The position numbers and the translations under genes are program-made. This document shows positions 1 through 6,781 of a stretch of 12,992 bases of DNA, piece by piece. The notes under the pieces are model-generated. The model was not told the DNA's origin, did no database searches, and saw only the letters and a program-made list of their open reading frames with translations. The stretch is from Pseudodesulfovibrio sp. Its GTDB lineage: Bacteria; Desulfobacterota; Desulfovibrionia; Desulfovibrionales; Desulfovibrionaceae. The first letter of the stretch is position 1. Each line of letters opens with the position of its first letter. Location: the NCBI GenBank assembly GCA_022712815.1, contig JAFLJW010000371.1:1-12992 (forward strand), in the 5' to 3' direction.

Positions 1-76
1 GAGACGGATCGTCACTCAAAAGAACTGCATTGCGCTTGAACCCTGGATCATAACTTCGACGTTTACCTTTAGTCAT
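1..76 (-). CDS. IS3-family transposase OrfA, N-terminal fragment cut by the window edge
   Basis: The minus-strand frame starting with ATG at 76-74 reads MTKGKRRSYDPGFKRNAVLL, then SDDPS at the window edge. A KRRxYxxxFKxxAVxL opening is characteristic of IS3-family OrfA, the small helix-turn-helix protein that recognises the element ends. In this family OrfA is normally fused to the DDE catalytic OrfB by a -1 frameshift further downstream. The start is supported by a strong Shine-Dalgarno (AGAGGAGA) 5 bases upstream. Only about 25 residues are visible, so it cannot be judged whether the transposase is intact. It runs opposite to the recombinase gene the element interrupted. Confidence 0.75.
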   Translation of the reverse strand, partial: MTKGKRRSYDPGFKRNAVLLSDDPS

Positions 77-141
77 TTGCTTCTCCTCTAAAAGGCAGGA
101 TAGCGACTTAACCGGGTGTCCACAATTTTATAGCAGGATCA
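1..141 (-). mobile_element. Terminal part of an IS3-group insertion sequence (continues left of the window)
   Basis: The last bases, read on the minus strand from 141 inward, start TGATCCTGCTATAAAATTG and continue with GTGGACAC, CGG and TTAAG. This closely resembles the left end I recall for IS3-group elements, which begin TGATC and carry GTGGACAC further in. A transposase orfA start follows at the expected short distance. Only this terminus is in the window. The boundary is also supported by the open recombinase frame that begins right after base 141. The target duplication should be 3-4 bp starting at 142 (TAC or TACT), but its partner is off-window. Confidence 0.8.
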
Positions 142-898
142 TACTGCGGATCAGTATCGTAACGTCTGGCGGGGGTGCCTTCAGTATGCCAAAGACAATT
201 ATGGCCAATCTGATGTGGAGAGGTTCGAATCCGAGTATGTCCAGGGTTATTTAGAAAGCAAAATAGATAAAGGTGTTAGCCGCTCCACGTACAATAGCTA
301 TGTTAGCGCCATAAGAAAGTTTGAAGATGCTTTGAATCGTATGGGCAATGATCAAAAGTATGATTTTAAACCTGGAATCGAAACGGCCTCGGAACTTCGG
401 AATGAGCTGAGGAAATTTGAGGGAAGTCGAGCCTATGAAGATCCGAGAGCTCTCATTGAAGCTGTGCCGGACGATCAGTACCAACTGGCAGCAAGGCTCC
501 AGTATGAAGGTGGATGCCGTCGGGATGAATTGGCAACCGTAAGAAAAGCCAATCTTTGCGGCGATGGCCAGTTTGATGTGCGAGGGAAAGGCGGCAAGAT
601 CAGAAGAATTACAGTCTCTCAGAAAACATACGAGCAATTTACTCAAGTGCTTCAACACCAGGGGCAAATTCCGATGCATAAACAAAGCTACTACAACGGC
701 TATTTGGATTCGCTGAAGAAAGCATCCGCAGAGACCGGCCAGAAGTATACAGGAAGCCACGGACTGAGATGGAACTATGCTCAAGATCGGATGAGGAGTT
801 TTCAGAAAGAAGGGGGTTCATACGAGGGTGGCTTGATTTTCGTCTCGCGTGAAATGGGTCACGAAAGAGGCGAAATTACGGAACATTATCTTCGCTGA
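142..898 (+). pseudogene. Tyrosine recombinase/integrase, 5' end lost to IS3-group insertion
   Basis: An open frame runs from the IS boundary to TGA at 896-898. It first enters a core-binding-like region (DQYRNVWRG near 149-175), then the catalytic domain. Motifs follow in family order: the first catalytic Arg in EGGCRRDEL, a basic turn GKGGKIRR, the box HGLR, then GH and the nucleophile Tyr in MGHERGEITEHY, three residues from the end. All catalytic positions are kept, so the C-terminal part looks undamaged. No start codon with a good ribosome site exists near the insertion. A GTG at 215 could give a 227-residue fragment, but recombinase-like sequence continues upstream of it without a stop as far as the IS edge, so truncation is the better reading. 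Such enzymes mobilise islands or resolve dimers. The N-terminal part should lie on the other side of the IS. Confidence 0.75.
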
Positions 899-955
899 TA
901 ACAGTAATAGATTCTCCTTGGGCTACTTCTAGATTTCATTAACAGCCTCCACAAA

Positions 956-984
956 TTGATTCGTTTGCTTTATCCCTCTATAGT
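956..984 (+). promoter_or_regulatory. Sigma70-type promoter for the membrane protein gene at 1027
   Basis: A -35 box TTGATT (956-961) and a -10 box TATAGT (979-984) are separated by exactly 17 bases, 42 bases upstream of the start codon. This is among the best promoter matches in the window. It implies that the membrane protein is transcribed on its own, not from the truncated recombinase. Confidence 0.6.
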
Positions 985-1026
985 CAGAGGGGAAGGAAAT
1001 ACACATAGAAAAAGTAAGGAGAAGGT

Positions 1027-1620
1027 ATGAACAAGCCTGATAATAAACCTGTATGGAAGCTCAAACATCATCTTGTTCAGTTAATTAAACATGACTGGAA
1101 AGAGTTAGCTGTATATTTCGTTGCTGCTTCAACTCTCGCAGGGATCGTCTTTGTTACCATTGATGTACATGGATCAGACAATAGTGACCATTTCTTGTGG
1201 AAAGCCTTCACGGACATAGGGTCAGGCCATTTTGTTATCTACTTAGGAATGTTAGGTTATTGGTTAGGGTTGTTCGGATTGGCAGAGGTTGTCTTCGTTA
1301 AAAAAAAGAAATGGCTAAGTGCGCAGATGATTGATATAGTTGTTTTTTTGCTAACCCCCTCTATCGCATTTCTCGCAATGTCAATTCCAATTTCAGCAGC
1401 CGTCTTTTGTTGGTTGGGTAAAACCAAAATGATGTTTGAGGTGCCAATTCTTTTCTTTATGAATCTAATCTTATTAATTTGCGCACGGTATGTGTTGAAG
1501 TGCACTGAATTAATTGAAGAGTTCAGTAAGGTAAAACGAGGGCTAAGGGTGTGGGTTTTTCTGCTTTTGTTCGTTTGGGGTGGGGTGATTGTTTTGTGGG
1601 CATTTTATGAATATATGTAA
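1027..1620 (+). CDS. Multi-pass membrane protein of unknown function
   Basis: The protein has 197 residues. The ATG has a strong Shine-Dalgarno (AAGGAGAAGG) just upstream. Hydrophobic stretches near residues 26-46, 68-90, 101-130, 136-158 and 174-193 suggest five or more transmembrane helices. A basic N-terminus (about residues 8-21) and basic loops (KKKK at 92-95, KVKRGLR near 168-174) are the likely cytoplasmic parts under the positive-inside rule. There is no recognisable catalytic or transporter signature. The gene stands alone with its own promoter and is followed by a convergent gene encoding another membrane protein. In a defence island such orphans can be effectors or immunity proteins, but nothing in the sequence proves this. 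Confidence 0.7.
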   Translation: MNKPDNKPVWKLKHHLVQLIKHDWKELAVYFVAASTLAGIVFVTIDVHGSDNSDHFLWKAFTDIGSGHFVIYLGMLGYWLGLFGLAEVVFVKKKKWLSAQMIDIVVFLLTPSIAFLAMSIPISAAVFCWLGKTKMMFEVPILFFMNLILLICARYVLKCTELIEEFSKVKRGLRVWVFLLLFVWGGVIVLWAFYEYM

Positions 1621-1654
1621 GCATCGTGCCAGCTGATGTGAGAGGTATAGTGTT

Positions 1655-1675
1655 GTTATAAGAAATGCATATAAC
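1655..1675. repeat. Small inverted repeat in the convergent intergenic region
   Basis: GTTATA (1655-1660) and TATAAC (1670-1675) flank a 9-base loop, 34 bases after the membrane protein stop. It has no T tract, so it is at best a weak terminator. The rest of 1621-1887 shows no gene that I can support. Confidence 0.2.
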
Positions 1676-1887
1676 TGTTCACACAGCCTCCGTCCTACGT
1701 CTTACTCCATTCCTAGGCTACTAGCGGCCTATTCATAAGTGGAATATGCAACCGCTTGTTTAGCGCATAATCGAAGATCTGAAGGCCCGGAGGGGAGCAT
1801 CCTGGCTAGAGGGTGGAAAAAATGGTAAGGTTGATACTGTACGAACTCAAATGTCTTTTGGAAATATGAAAGTCGAGAAAAGCTAAT

Positions 1888-2427
1888 TTACCATCCAAGA
1901 TAGTTAACAAGCCGCTGGTACTCGGCTTCGGCCTTGTTGTTAAAAAGGTTGATTTTTTTTACAGGAATATCTCCTGTTCTGAATTTGAGAGTTACCCAAA
2001 AGTCTATATTCTGCGCCTTCCAATTCATATCATTCAAGCTTGATAACGGAAATAATTCTCCATTTATCATCAATAGATCATTTTTGGCATCTGCTACGAG
2101 AGTGTCGTAAAGGATAGCTTTTGGGTTAATGTAAAAATCCGGATGGATTGCATTGGCGAGGAGTTTATTCCTAGAGGCATAGTACCGTTTTACATGAATC
2201 CATAAGGGTAATAGGCAAAGAAGCACTATTATCCCATCGATTATCCAAGCTATGGAAGAAATGATCATCAACCATTCGACTTTCAAGTAAAAAGCAAATG
2301 CAAAAACGGCCGTAATCCCAACAAAAACCTTGAGATTGAACAGCTGAGACTTCCAGGGACTCACTCCTAGAATTTTCTCAATTTCCTCTTTGGAATAGAG
2401 GGGGAGTTGGCTAATAGCTTTTTGCAT
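1888..2427 (-). CDS. Membrane protein with two TM helices and a possible PH-like C-terminal domain
   Basis: The protein is about 179 residues from the chosen ATG (2427-2425), which has GGAAAGAG as ribosome site. An in-frame ATG at 2442 and a TTG at 2472 give longer versions but lack a good Shine-Dalgarno. A cytoplasmic amphipathic N-terminus (SKEEIEKILG) precedes two hydrophobic segments at about residues 33-49 and 52-78, followed by the basic stop-transfer KRYYASRNK. The C-terminal 85 residues form a beta-rich soluble region ending in a helix (NKAEAEYQRLVNYLGW). That layout resembles bacterial PH-like or YcxB-like domains, which is inference only. The gene is divergent from the XRE regulator at 2590, so the shared 2428-2589 spacer may control both. 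The function is unknown. Confidence 0.65.
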   Translation of the reverse strand: MQKAISQLPLYSKEEIEKILGVSPWKSQLFNLKVFVGITAVFAFAFYLKVEWLMIISSIAWIIDGIIVLLCLLPLWIHVKRYYASRNKLLANAIHPDFYINPKAILYDTLVADAKNDLLMINGELFPLSSLNDMNWKAQNIDFWVTLKFRTGDIPVKKINLFNNKAEAEYQRLVNYLGW

Positions 2428-2522
2428 TTGTTCTCTTTCCATTATTTTTTTAAAGATGGGTTGAAAAGCCAAATGTGGGGTGAAACCGAGCTCTAAGCAT
2501 CACGGTAAAACGGGCTTAATGT

Positions 2523-2547
2523 AGAGTGTACTCTGTAGAATTATACT
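2523..2547 (+). promoter_or_regulatory. Candidate operator plus -10 box upstream of the XRE regulator
   Basis: An inverted repeat AGAGT-GT-ACTCT (2523-2534) lies just upstream of a -10-like TATACT (2542-2547). No good -35 box is present at the normal spacing, which fits a promoter controlled by a bound regulator. XRE proteins usually bind short inverted repeats near their own promoter, so autoregulation is the simplest reading. Confidence 0.4.
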
Positions 2548-2589
2548 CATCAAGTCAAGCACAGTTGTGGGCACTGAAAAGGAGTTTTC

Positions 2590-2853
2590 ATGCCTACAAA
2601 AAGTTTGGATAAGTATTCAGAGTCAGAGCAAAAAATTATGGCAGAGTTTGGACTCAGAGTCCGCATGTTGCGAGAAAAGGCAGGTTTGTCACAAGAGAAA
2701 CTCGCGGAGTTGACTGATGTGCATAGAACATACATCAGTGGCGTAGAGCGGGGGCGACAAAATATATCTTTGCTTACTATGAAGAAGCTTGCACAGGCAT
2801 TGTCTGTGGAGATGGAAGGGCTTGTTGTGGGGGCTCAAGAGCCTATTGGCTAA
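2590..2853 (+). CDS. XRE/Cro-type helix-turn-helix transcriptional regulator
   Basis: The protein has 87 residues. The start follows AAGGAG with a 5-base spacer. A single HTH_3 domain fills residues about 19-78: FGLRVRMLREKAGLSQEKLA, a recognition helix around DVHRTYISGVERG, then NISLLTMKKLAQALSV. This is the classic fold of phage repressors, antitoxin-like regulators and controller (C) proteins of restriction-modification systems. Its small size and the R-x-Y-I-S-x-x-E-R-G-x-x-N-I-S-L core resemble C proteins, but no methyltransferase or restriction enzyme is visible nearby. It probably binds DNA as a dimer. Likely targets are its own promoter, the divergent membrane gene, or the downstream ABC-3C operon, which starts 276 bases later from a separate promoter. 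Confidence 0.9.
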   Translation: MPTKSLDKYSESEQKIMAEFGLRVRMLREKAGLSQEKLAELTDVHRTYISGVERGRQNISLLTMKKLAQALSVEMEGLVVGAQEPIG

Positions 2854-3052
2854 GGGTAACCCCATGCTTCCTCCTGGCCAGTTTGGATGCTTTTATGCAA
2901 AGATTGTTGGGAAACAGCGGTGAAGGCTGAGTAAAGTTCTGGAGCCAATTTGAGGGTTTATTATGGGACAAGCTCAACTGCTACTCTTTTCCCGAACTGC
3001 CAAAGTGTTTAGGCTGTCTTTCTAAGTGTCATTAATCTAATACTTATATAAA

Positions 3053-3076
3053 CAAATCTCTCTTTACAGAGATTTG
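3053..3076. repeat. 9-bp perfect inverted repeat (likely operator) over the ABC-3C promoter
   Basis: CAAATCTCT (3053-3061) and AGAGATTTG (3068-3076) are perfect reverse complements with a 6-base spacer. The right arm overlaps the -35 box of the promoter at 3063-3091, a position where a bound protein would block RNA polymerase. There is no T run after it, so it is not a terminator. Confidence 0.55.
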
Positions 3077-3091
3077 ATATAGCTGTATTAA
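3063..3091 (+). promoter_or_regulatory. Sigma70-type promoter of the ABC-3C operon
   Basis: TTTACA (3063-3068) and TATTAA (3086-3091) are separated by 17 bases and lie 38 bases upstream of the first gene's ATG. The -35 box sits in the loop and right arm of the inverted repeat at 3053-3076, which suggests repression. Confidence 0.55.
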
Positions 3092-3129
3092 ATATCTTAT
3101 TTTTAGAAGTTTAAACAGTGTAAGGCGTT

Positions 3130-4347
3130 ATGTCCGAAACGATTAATAGAGAAGCTCATGATAAGACAAAGGGTTTTAGGCTGCAAAAGCTTAGAGCTGT
3201 CCGATTGATTCTGTCTGCCGTTGAGCAATCTCAAATTGTTCATGTGTATTCTGCAATTGAATGTGTTGAAGATGTTTATGTTAAAAGTGATGGTTGTGAG
3301 AGAAGCGAGGAGTACATTGAAGAAGATAAGTATTATGCCGTTACGACAACCTTCACACTTAACTCTCAGCCAGTCATAAATACACTTGTCTCTTTTCTGG
3401 ATGTTTGGATTGATAGGCGTTTCGATGACACTCTTACTTTTGGCTTTTACACAACGTCAGTTATTGGGAAAGAAAACGAAACAAAGACTATTAAAGAAGC
3501 CTGTATTAAATTGCCTTCAACTCCACTTCTTGAGTCGTTAAAGGATCAGGACTTTACAGACCCTACAGTTGTTGAAGCTGCTTCCGAATTAGTGAAGATT
3601 GAATACAAAAAACAATATTCTACTCCTGCGAACCCAAATCATATTCGTCAAATAGAGAAGTTCGATTCTGGCATGTGGATACGGTTCTTCTCAAGGATTG
3701 AATGGTTTTTAGGAGCTGAAGATTCTGATAAGATAAAATTAGATATTATAGAGTTAATTCAGTCATCTAAATATTATAAGCCCGGTTTAGAAGGCAGAGA
3801 AATGATTCTGATGCGTTGTCTGGTGGATACCTTTGATGAGAGGCAATCTGTAGATAATTTCTCTGGAAGGTTTGTTACCTCTGACACAGTCAAGCTCGCA
3901 TATACAGAGGTGGCAGCTCAGGCTACTCCTTTGCAGGAAGACTGTGTTTGGGAACTGTGGGGCAAGACGGAGCCTGCCGATGAACGGGGGCTATTTGAAA
4001 AAATAGAAGAAATTTGTCCAGATTATTCAGGGAGGAATAAATCCCGTAAAGCGAAGATGGTTGCCAGGGCAGAACTTGAAGAGCAAAATTATTCCCATGA
4101 CACATCTTTTTTATCGTTGCGCTATAGAGTGATGGAGTTTTGTGATCAGTATATTGATAAAAACTGTTCTCCTGATGGTGGCTCCTCCGAGATTGACATA
4201 AATGATTTTCTTGAAAAATTATCGAAAGAGACAGATGTCAAAGTCGAAGATCTATCAAAAGTATTCAAATATAAGTTTAATGATTCATCAATAATTGAAG
4301 CGATGATTGTAAAACTCTTTGACGATTGTTTTTTGGGGTTTGAGTAA
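3130..4347 (+). CDS. ABC-three component (ABC-3C) system effector with predicted PD-(D/E)xK-like nuclease N-terminus
   Basis: The protein has 405 residues and starts after TAAGG. The N-terminal region (about 14-115) opens with GFRLQ, then AIECVEDVYV, then EEDKYYA, then NTLVSFLDVW and a strand ending FGFYTT. This order matches the DUF4297/Cap4-type double-strand DNA endonuclease fold. E44, E47 or D48 followed by E65-D66-K67 would form the D-(x)n-ExK metal site. The assignment is by pattern, not by search. The remaining 290 residues are mostly helical with no motif I recognise and probably dock to the middle component. It is the first gene of an operon and overlaps the next start by one base (TAATG). 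In ABC-3C systems the effector is thought to be held in check until the ATPase senses an invader. Cytoplasmic. Confidence 0.6.
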   Translation: MSETINREAHDKTKGFRLQKLRAVRLILSAVEQSQIVHVYSAIECVEDVYVKSDGCERSEEYIEEDKYYAVTTTFTLNSQPVINTLVSFLDVWIDRRFDDTLTFGFYTTSVIGKENETKTIKEACIKLPSTPLLESLKDQDFTDPTVVEAASELVKIEYKKQYSTPANPNHIRQIEKFDSGMWIRFFSRIEWFLGAEDSDKIKLDIIELIQSSKYYKPGLEGREMILMRCLVDTFDERQSVDNFSGRFVTSDTVKLAYTEVAAQATPLQEDCVWELWGKTEPADERGLFEKIEEICPDYSGRNKSRKAKMVARAELEEQNYSHDTSFLSLRYRVMEFCDQYIDKNCSPDGGSSEIDINDFLEKLSKETDVKVEDLSKVFKYKFNDSSIIEAMIVKLFDDCFLGFE

Positions 4348-4889
4348 TGTCTTCTATTAGGGAAAATATCCTCAAAAAGCGAAGGTTGATGTTCAGTACA
4401 GACGTCGACTATTATTATTTGACCTACAATACACTTCTTGTTTTGGATTCATTTAAGAAATATGGCGAGAAATACTTATGCGATATTCGAAAATTACCAT
4501 TTATTGCAGATCTTATATCACGACATGAGGTTTTTGAATCCCTTAGGCGTTGTAGAGAGGGACACACAATTTCATCTACCGAAGTAAATATCCTATCTCG
4601 GTCATATTCTAGGTGCTTGGTCCTTAGGTCCGAAGCAGCTAAAGTAGCGTTTGCGTTGGAACGGAAGAAGCTATTGAGTCTCCGTGGATATGGGAAAAGT
4701 GTTCGTATTGATGCTTCATTGGTTGCATCTTCAGATCTTAAAGATTTTCTTTCTCAAGATATTTGGAAAAATGAAAAACAACGAATGGATGAATTAAAAG
4801 CGTTAGTTCCTCGGTTGTCTTCAATTAAATTTGAATCCTTAATCGAGTCTGTTTATAAAGACTGTGGAGTAACGACATGGGATTTCTAG
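4347..4889 (+). CDS. ABC-3C system middle component
   Basis: The protein has 180 residues. Its ATG shares one base with the previous stop and its end overlaps the ATPase start by 13 bases, so the three genes are translationally coupled. The protein is all-helical with a core LTYNTLLVLDSF, then RKLPFIADLISR (about 48-59), then a second helical part with LSRSYSRCLVLRSEAAKVAF and LERKKLLSL (about 83-112). This layout of a small winged-helix-like linker between effector and ATPase genes is typical of ABC-3C middle components. There are no catalytic motifs. It probably bridges the SMC-like ATPase and the nuclease-like effector. Without this context it would be a hypothetical protein, so the call rests on position, size and weak pattern. 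Confidence 0.6.
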   Translation: MSSIRENILKKRRLMFSTDVDYYYLTYNTLLVLDSFKKYGEKYLCDIRKLPFIADLISRHEVFESLRRCREGHTISSTEVNILSRSYSRCLVLRSEAAKVAFALERKKLLSLRGYGKSVRIDASLVASSDLKDFLSQDIWKNEKQRMDELKALVPRLSSIKFESLIESVYKDCGVTTWDF

Positions 4890-5986
4890 CTATAAGACAG
4901 CTAAAATACACTGGTGATAATTATAGTTTTGAGTCGCCATATTTTGATGATGGTCTTGTCCTCATTGAAGGGGATAACGGTAGTGGAAAAACAACATTTT
5001 GTGACTTACTCTATTACGCTCTTGGTGGTGATGTTTCGCAGTTTAGAAAGGACACACCGAAGAAGCATGTAGAGATTGCTGCTGATCTAAATAATTTTGT
5101 CGAGTTATGTATCGAGATAAATGGCAAGGTCTATTGGCTTAGTCGGAATTTTGGTGAAAACGCTATATCTGTCTTCGAGGATGCTGGTCCGCAACTTTAC
5201 CCGATAGATAGACATGGTGATGAACCAATCTTTTCTGACTTTATTTTGGGAAAACTTGGTATAGGTGTCGTTGATATTTATCAAGGTGCAAAGACATTTA
5301 AATCGAATCTATATGATATGTTCAGGCTTATTTATTACAATCAGAATCCTGACCCCAAAACAGTCCTAAAACAATCTGACCGAGATGGATATTTCTACGA
5401 CACTCTGGAAATGAAAAAGTCAATTTTTCAGATTTTGGTAGGAGAAGTTTTTAGTGAATATTATAAAACCGTTGGCTTACAGAAGCGTGCTGAAGCGAGT
5501 AAGGCAGCATCTAAAATTTTACTGGATGAGCAACTCGAAACAGCTAAAATATTAGCAAAAGGGGATGACCAGAACCTCGAAGTTCTAAGAAGTAAGCTGG
5601 ATGAGTATGATGAGCAAATTGAAAAGCTAGCAGTGAAACGGAAAGATCTCAGACGAATTAGGACCAGCACAGGTCCCCTTGAAAATTTAGAAATTTTTAA
5701 ATCGGAACTTGTAGAGCAAGAGATTTTATCCATAGAATTGCAACAGCAAAAAACGAAACATATATCTGAGCTATATATGCTTAGTGAGGTTCGTTCTCGT
5801 GCAATTGAGGAAATGCAACGCATCAATAAGATAATTTTTTCTCATGAAAGGTTGAATTTGTTTTCTCCCGATACGTGCCCATATTGTCTTCATTCAGTTG
5901 TGCGTGAGGAAGGTCATTGTGTGTGTGGAGGGGTTGTAGAAGAAAGTGCATATGAACGTTTTTTTACGATAAAGAAGAGTATTTGA
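4877..5986 (+). CDS. ABC-3C SMC/Rad50-like ATPase, N-terminal half (0 frame)
   Basis: The reading frame has 369 residues. ATG at 4877 follows GGAG with an 8-base spacer. The Walker A P-loop is GDNGSGKTT (32-40) after a beta-rich ATPase start (FESPYFDDGLVLIE). A long charged helical region (about 205-325) is a coiled-coil arm. It ends in C334-PY-C337 and C348-V-C350-GG, a four-cysteine zinc-hook-like apex. The frame closes at TGA (5984-5986), 19 residues after the last cysteine, without Walker B. The signature and Walker B lie in the next frame (-1), starting with TTG at 5983 and overlapping by four bases. The heptamer T_TTT_TTT (5959-5965) lies in phase for a -1 shift, giving a 631-residue fusion of normal ABC-3C ATPase size. 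Alternatives are a true split gene, a disabling frameshift or a sequencing error. Confidence 0.75.
   Translation: MGFLAIRQLKYTGDNYSFESPYFDDGLVLIEGDNGSGKTTFCDLLYYALGGDVSQFRKDTPKKHVEIAADLNNFVELCIEINGKVYWLSRNFGENAISVFEDAGPQLYPIDRHGDEPIFSDFILGKLGIGVVDIYQGAKTFKSNLYDMFRLIYYNQNPDPKTVLKQSDRDGYFYDTLEMKKSIFQILVGEVFSEYYKTVGLQKRAEASKAASKILLDEQLETAKILAKGDDQNLEVLRSKLDEYDEQIEKLAVKRKDLRRIRTSTGPLENLEIFKSELVEQEILSIELQQQKTKHISELYMLSEVRSRAIEEMQRINKIIFSHERLNLFSPDTCPYCLHSVVREEGHCVCGGVVEESAYERFFTIKKSI
5959..5965 (+). promoter_or_regulatory. Candidate -1 frameshift site, T_TTT_TTT heptamer
   Basis: Seven T residues are positioned so that the 0-frame codons are CGT TTT TTT ACG. Slippage by one base re-pairs both phenylalanine tRNAs perfectly and continues TAC GAT AAA into the second ATPase frame. 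The 0-frame stop is 18 bases downstream. I see only a weak 5-bp hairpin (CGAAA/TTTCG, 6001-6018) after it, and the purine-rich GGAGGGG about 25 bases before is too far to act as a classic internal Shine-Dalgarno stimulator. Confidence 0.4.
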
Positions 5987-6771
5987 CGATCTTAAAAAGA
6001 CGAAAAAAATCTCTTTCGACAATAGACTTTGCTTACCAAGAAATGAAGAAAGAGGTGGAGACAGTTAGTGGGTTGATTCTAAAAACTGATGAGTCGTGTA
6101 GGAAGATTAAAGCAGAATTGAAAACGCTAATAGAGTCGATTGACGGTGGCGTTGATGTTGAAGAAATTGATAAGATCGAAGATGTTATATATAAAGTAAA
6201 AGACGAAAAGGAAGTCATAGAGCGCAGGATTGTTATTGAAGACAAAATTGACGCTCTTCAAAAAACATTTAATACAAAAAATACAGAGTTGCGTCTTATG
6301 CGCAACAAAGTAAGAGCTCTTGAATCCTCTCTTGAAGAGGACATGTATGAAAAAGTTGGCTCTTTTAGCCAGATATATAACGATTTTATGAGAAGAACTA
6401 TGCAAGGGTGCAGAGATGCACGTATTTCCCTTGATGACTATATGCCTGTCATTAACAATGGCGAGTATATTGAAGCGAGTGCATATGTTTATGTTAAGTT
6501 CTTATATTATTTGACGTTACTTGAGATGTCCTTGCAGCGACTGGAAATCCCCTTTCCAAGATTTTTGCTTGTTGATACTCCTGATACTGCAGGAATTGAT
6601 AACAATAAATATATTCCTCTTCTTTCTGAAATGAAAAATCTAGAATTCAAACAGGGTGGACAAGTCATTCTTACCACTGGCCTCAATACATATCCGAGTG
6701 AACTGTCTAAATGCGTTTGTCTGTCACTCAATAAGGAAAATGGTGATTTCCTTTTGAAGGCAAATAAGTAA
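5983..6771 (+). CDS. ABC-3C SMC/Rad50-like ATPase, C-terminal half (-1 frame)
   Basis: The frame has 262 residues from TTG (5983), with GAAGAG as a possible ribosome site a few bases upstream; the frame itself is open from further upstream. Residues 10-120 are a charged coiled coil, the returning arm of an SMC-like ATPase. Residues 162-184 (around EASAYVYVKFLYYLTLLEMS) occupy the place of the ABC signature but lack LSGG. Walker B is RFLLVDTPD (193-201) with D198. The usual catalytic Glu is not directly after it, and AGID (203-206) matches a D-loop. The switch strand VILTTG (228-233) lacks the usual His. It cannot bind ATP alone because Walker A is in the upstream frame, so it must work as a fusion or as a partner subunit. 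It is the last gene of the operon. Confidence 0.75.
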   Translation: MTILKRRKKSLSTIDFAYQEMKKEVETVSGLILKTDESCRKIKAELKTLIESIDGGVDVEEIDKIEDVIYKVKDEKEVIERRIVIEDKIDALQKTFNTKNTELRLMRNKVRALESSLEEDMYEKVGSFSQIYNDFMRRTMQGCRDARISLDDYMPVINNGEYIEASAYVYVKFLYYLTLLEMSLQRLEIPFPRFLLVDTPDTAGIDNNKYIPLLSEMKNLEFKQGGQVILTTGLNTYPSELSKCVCLSLNKENGDFLLKANK

Positions 6772-6781
6772 CTTGTTGTCT

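Noticed and set aside
215..898. Intact recombinase starting at GTG 215
   Set aside because: Recombinase-like sequence continues in frame upstream to the IS edge at 142, so this start would be inside the gene.
2939..2948. CTGGAGCCAA, a 10-base match to the tRNA-Thr 3' end, as a second attachment site
   Set aside because: The match stops after 10 bases. Given the number of possible sub-words of the tRNA end, one such hit in 13 kb is expected by chance.
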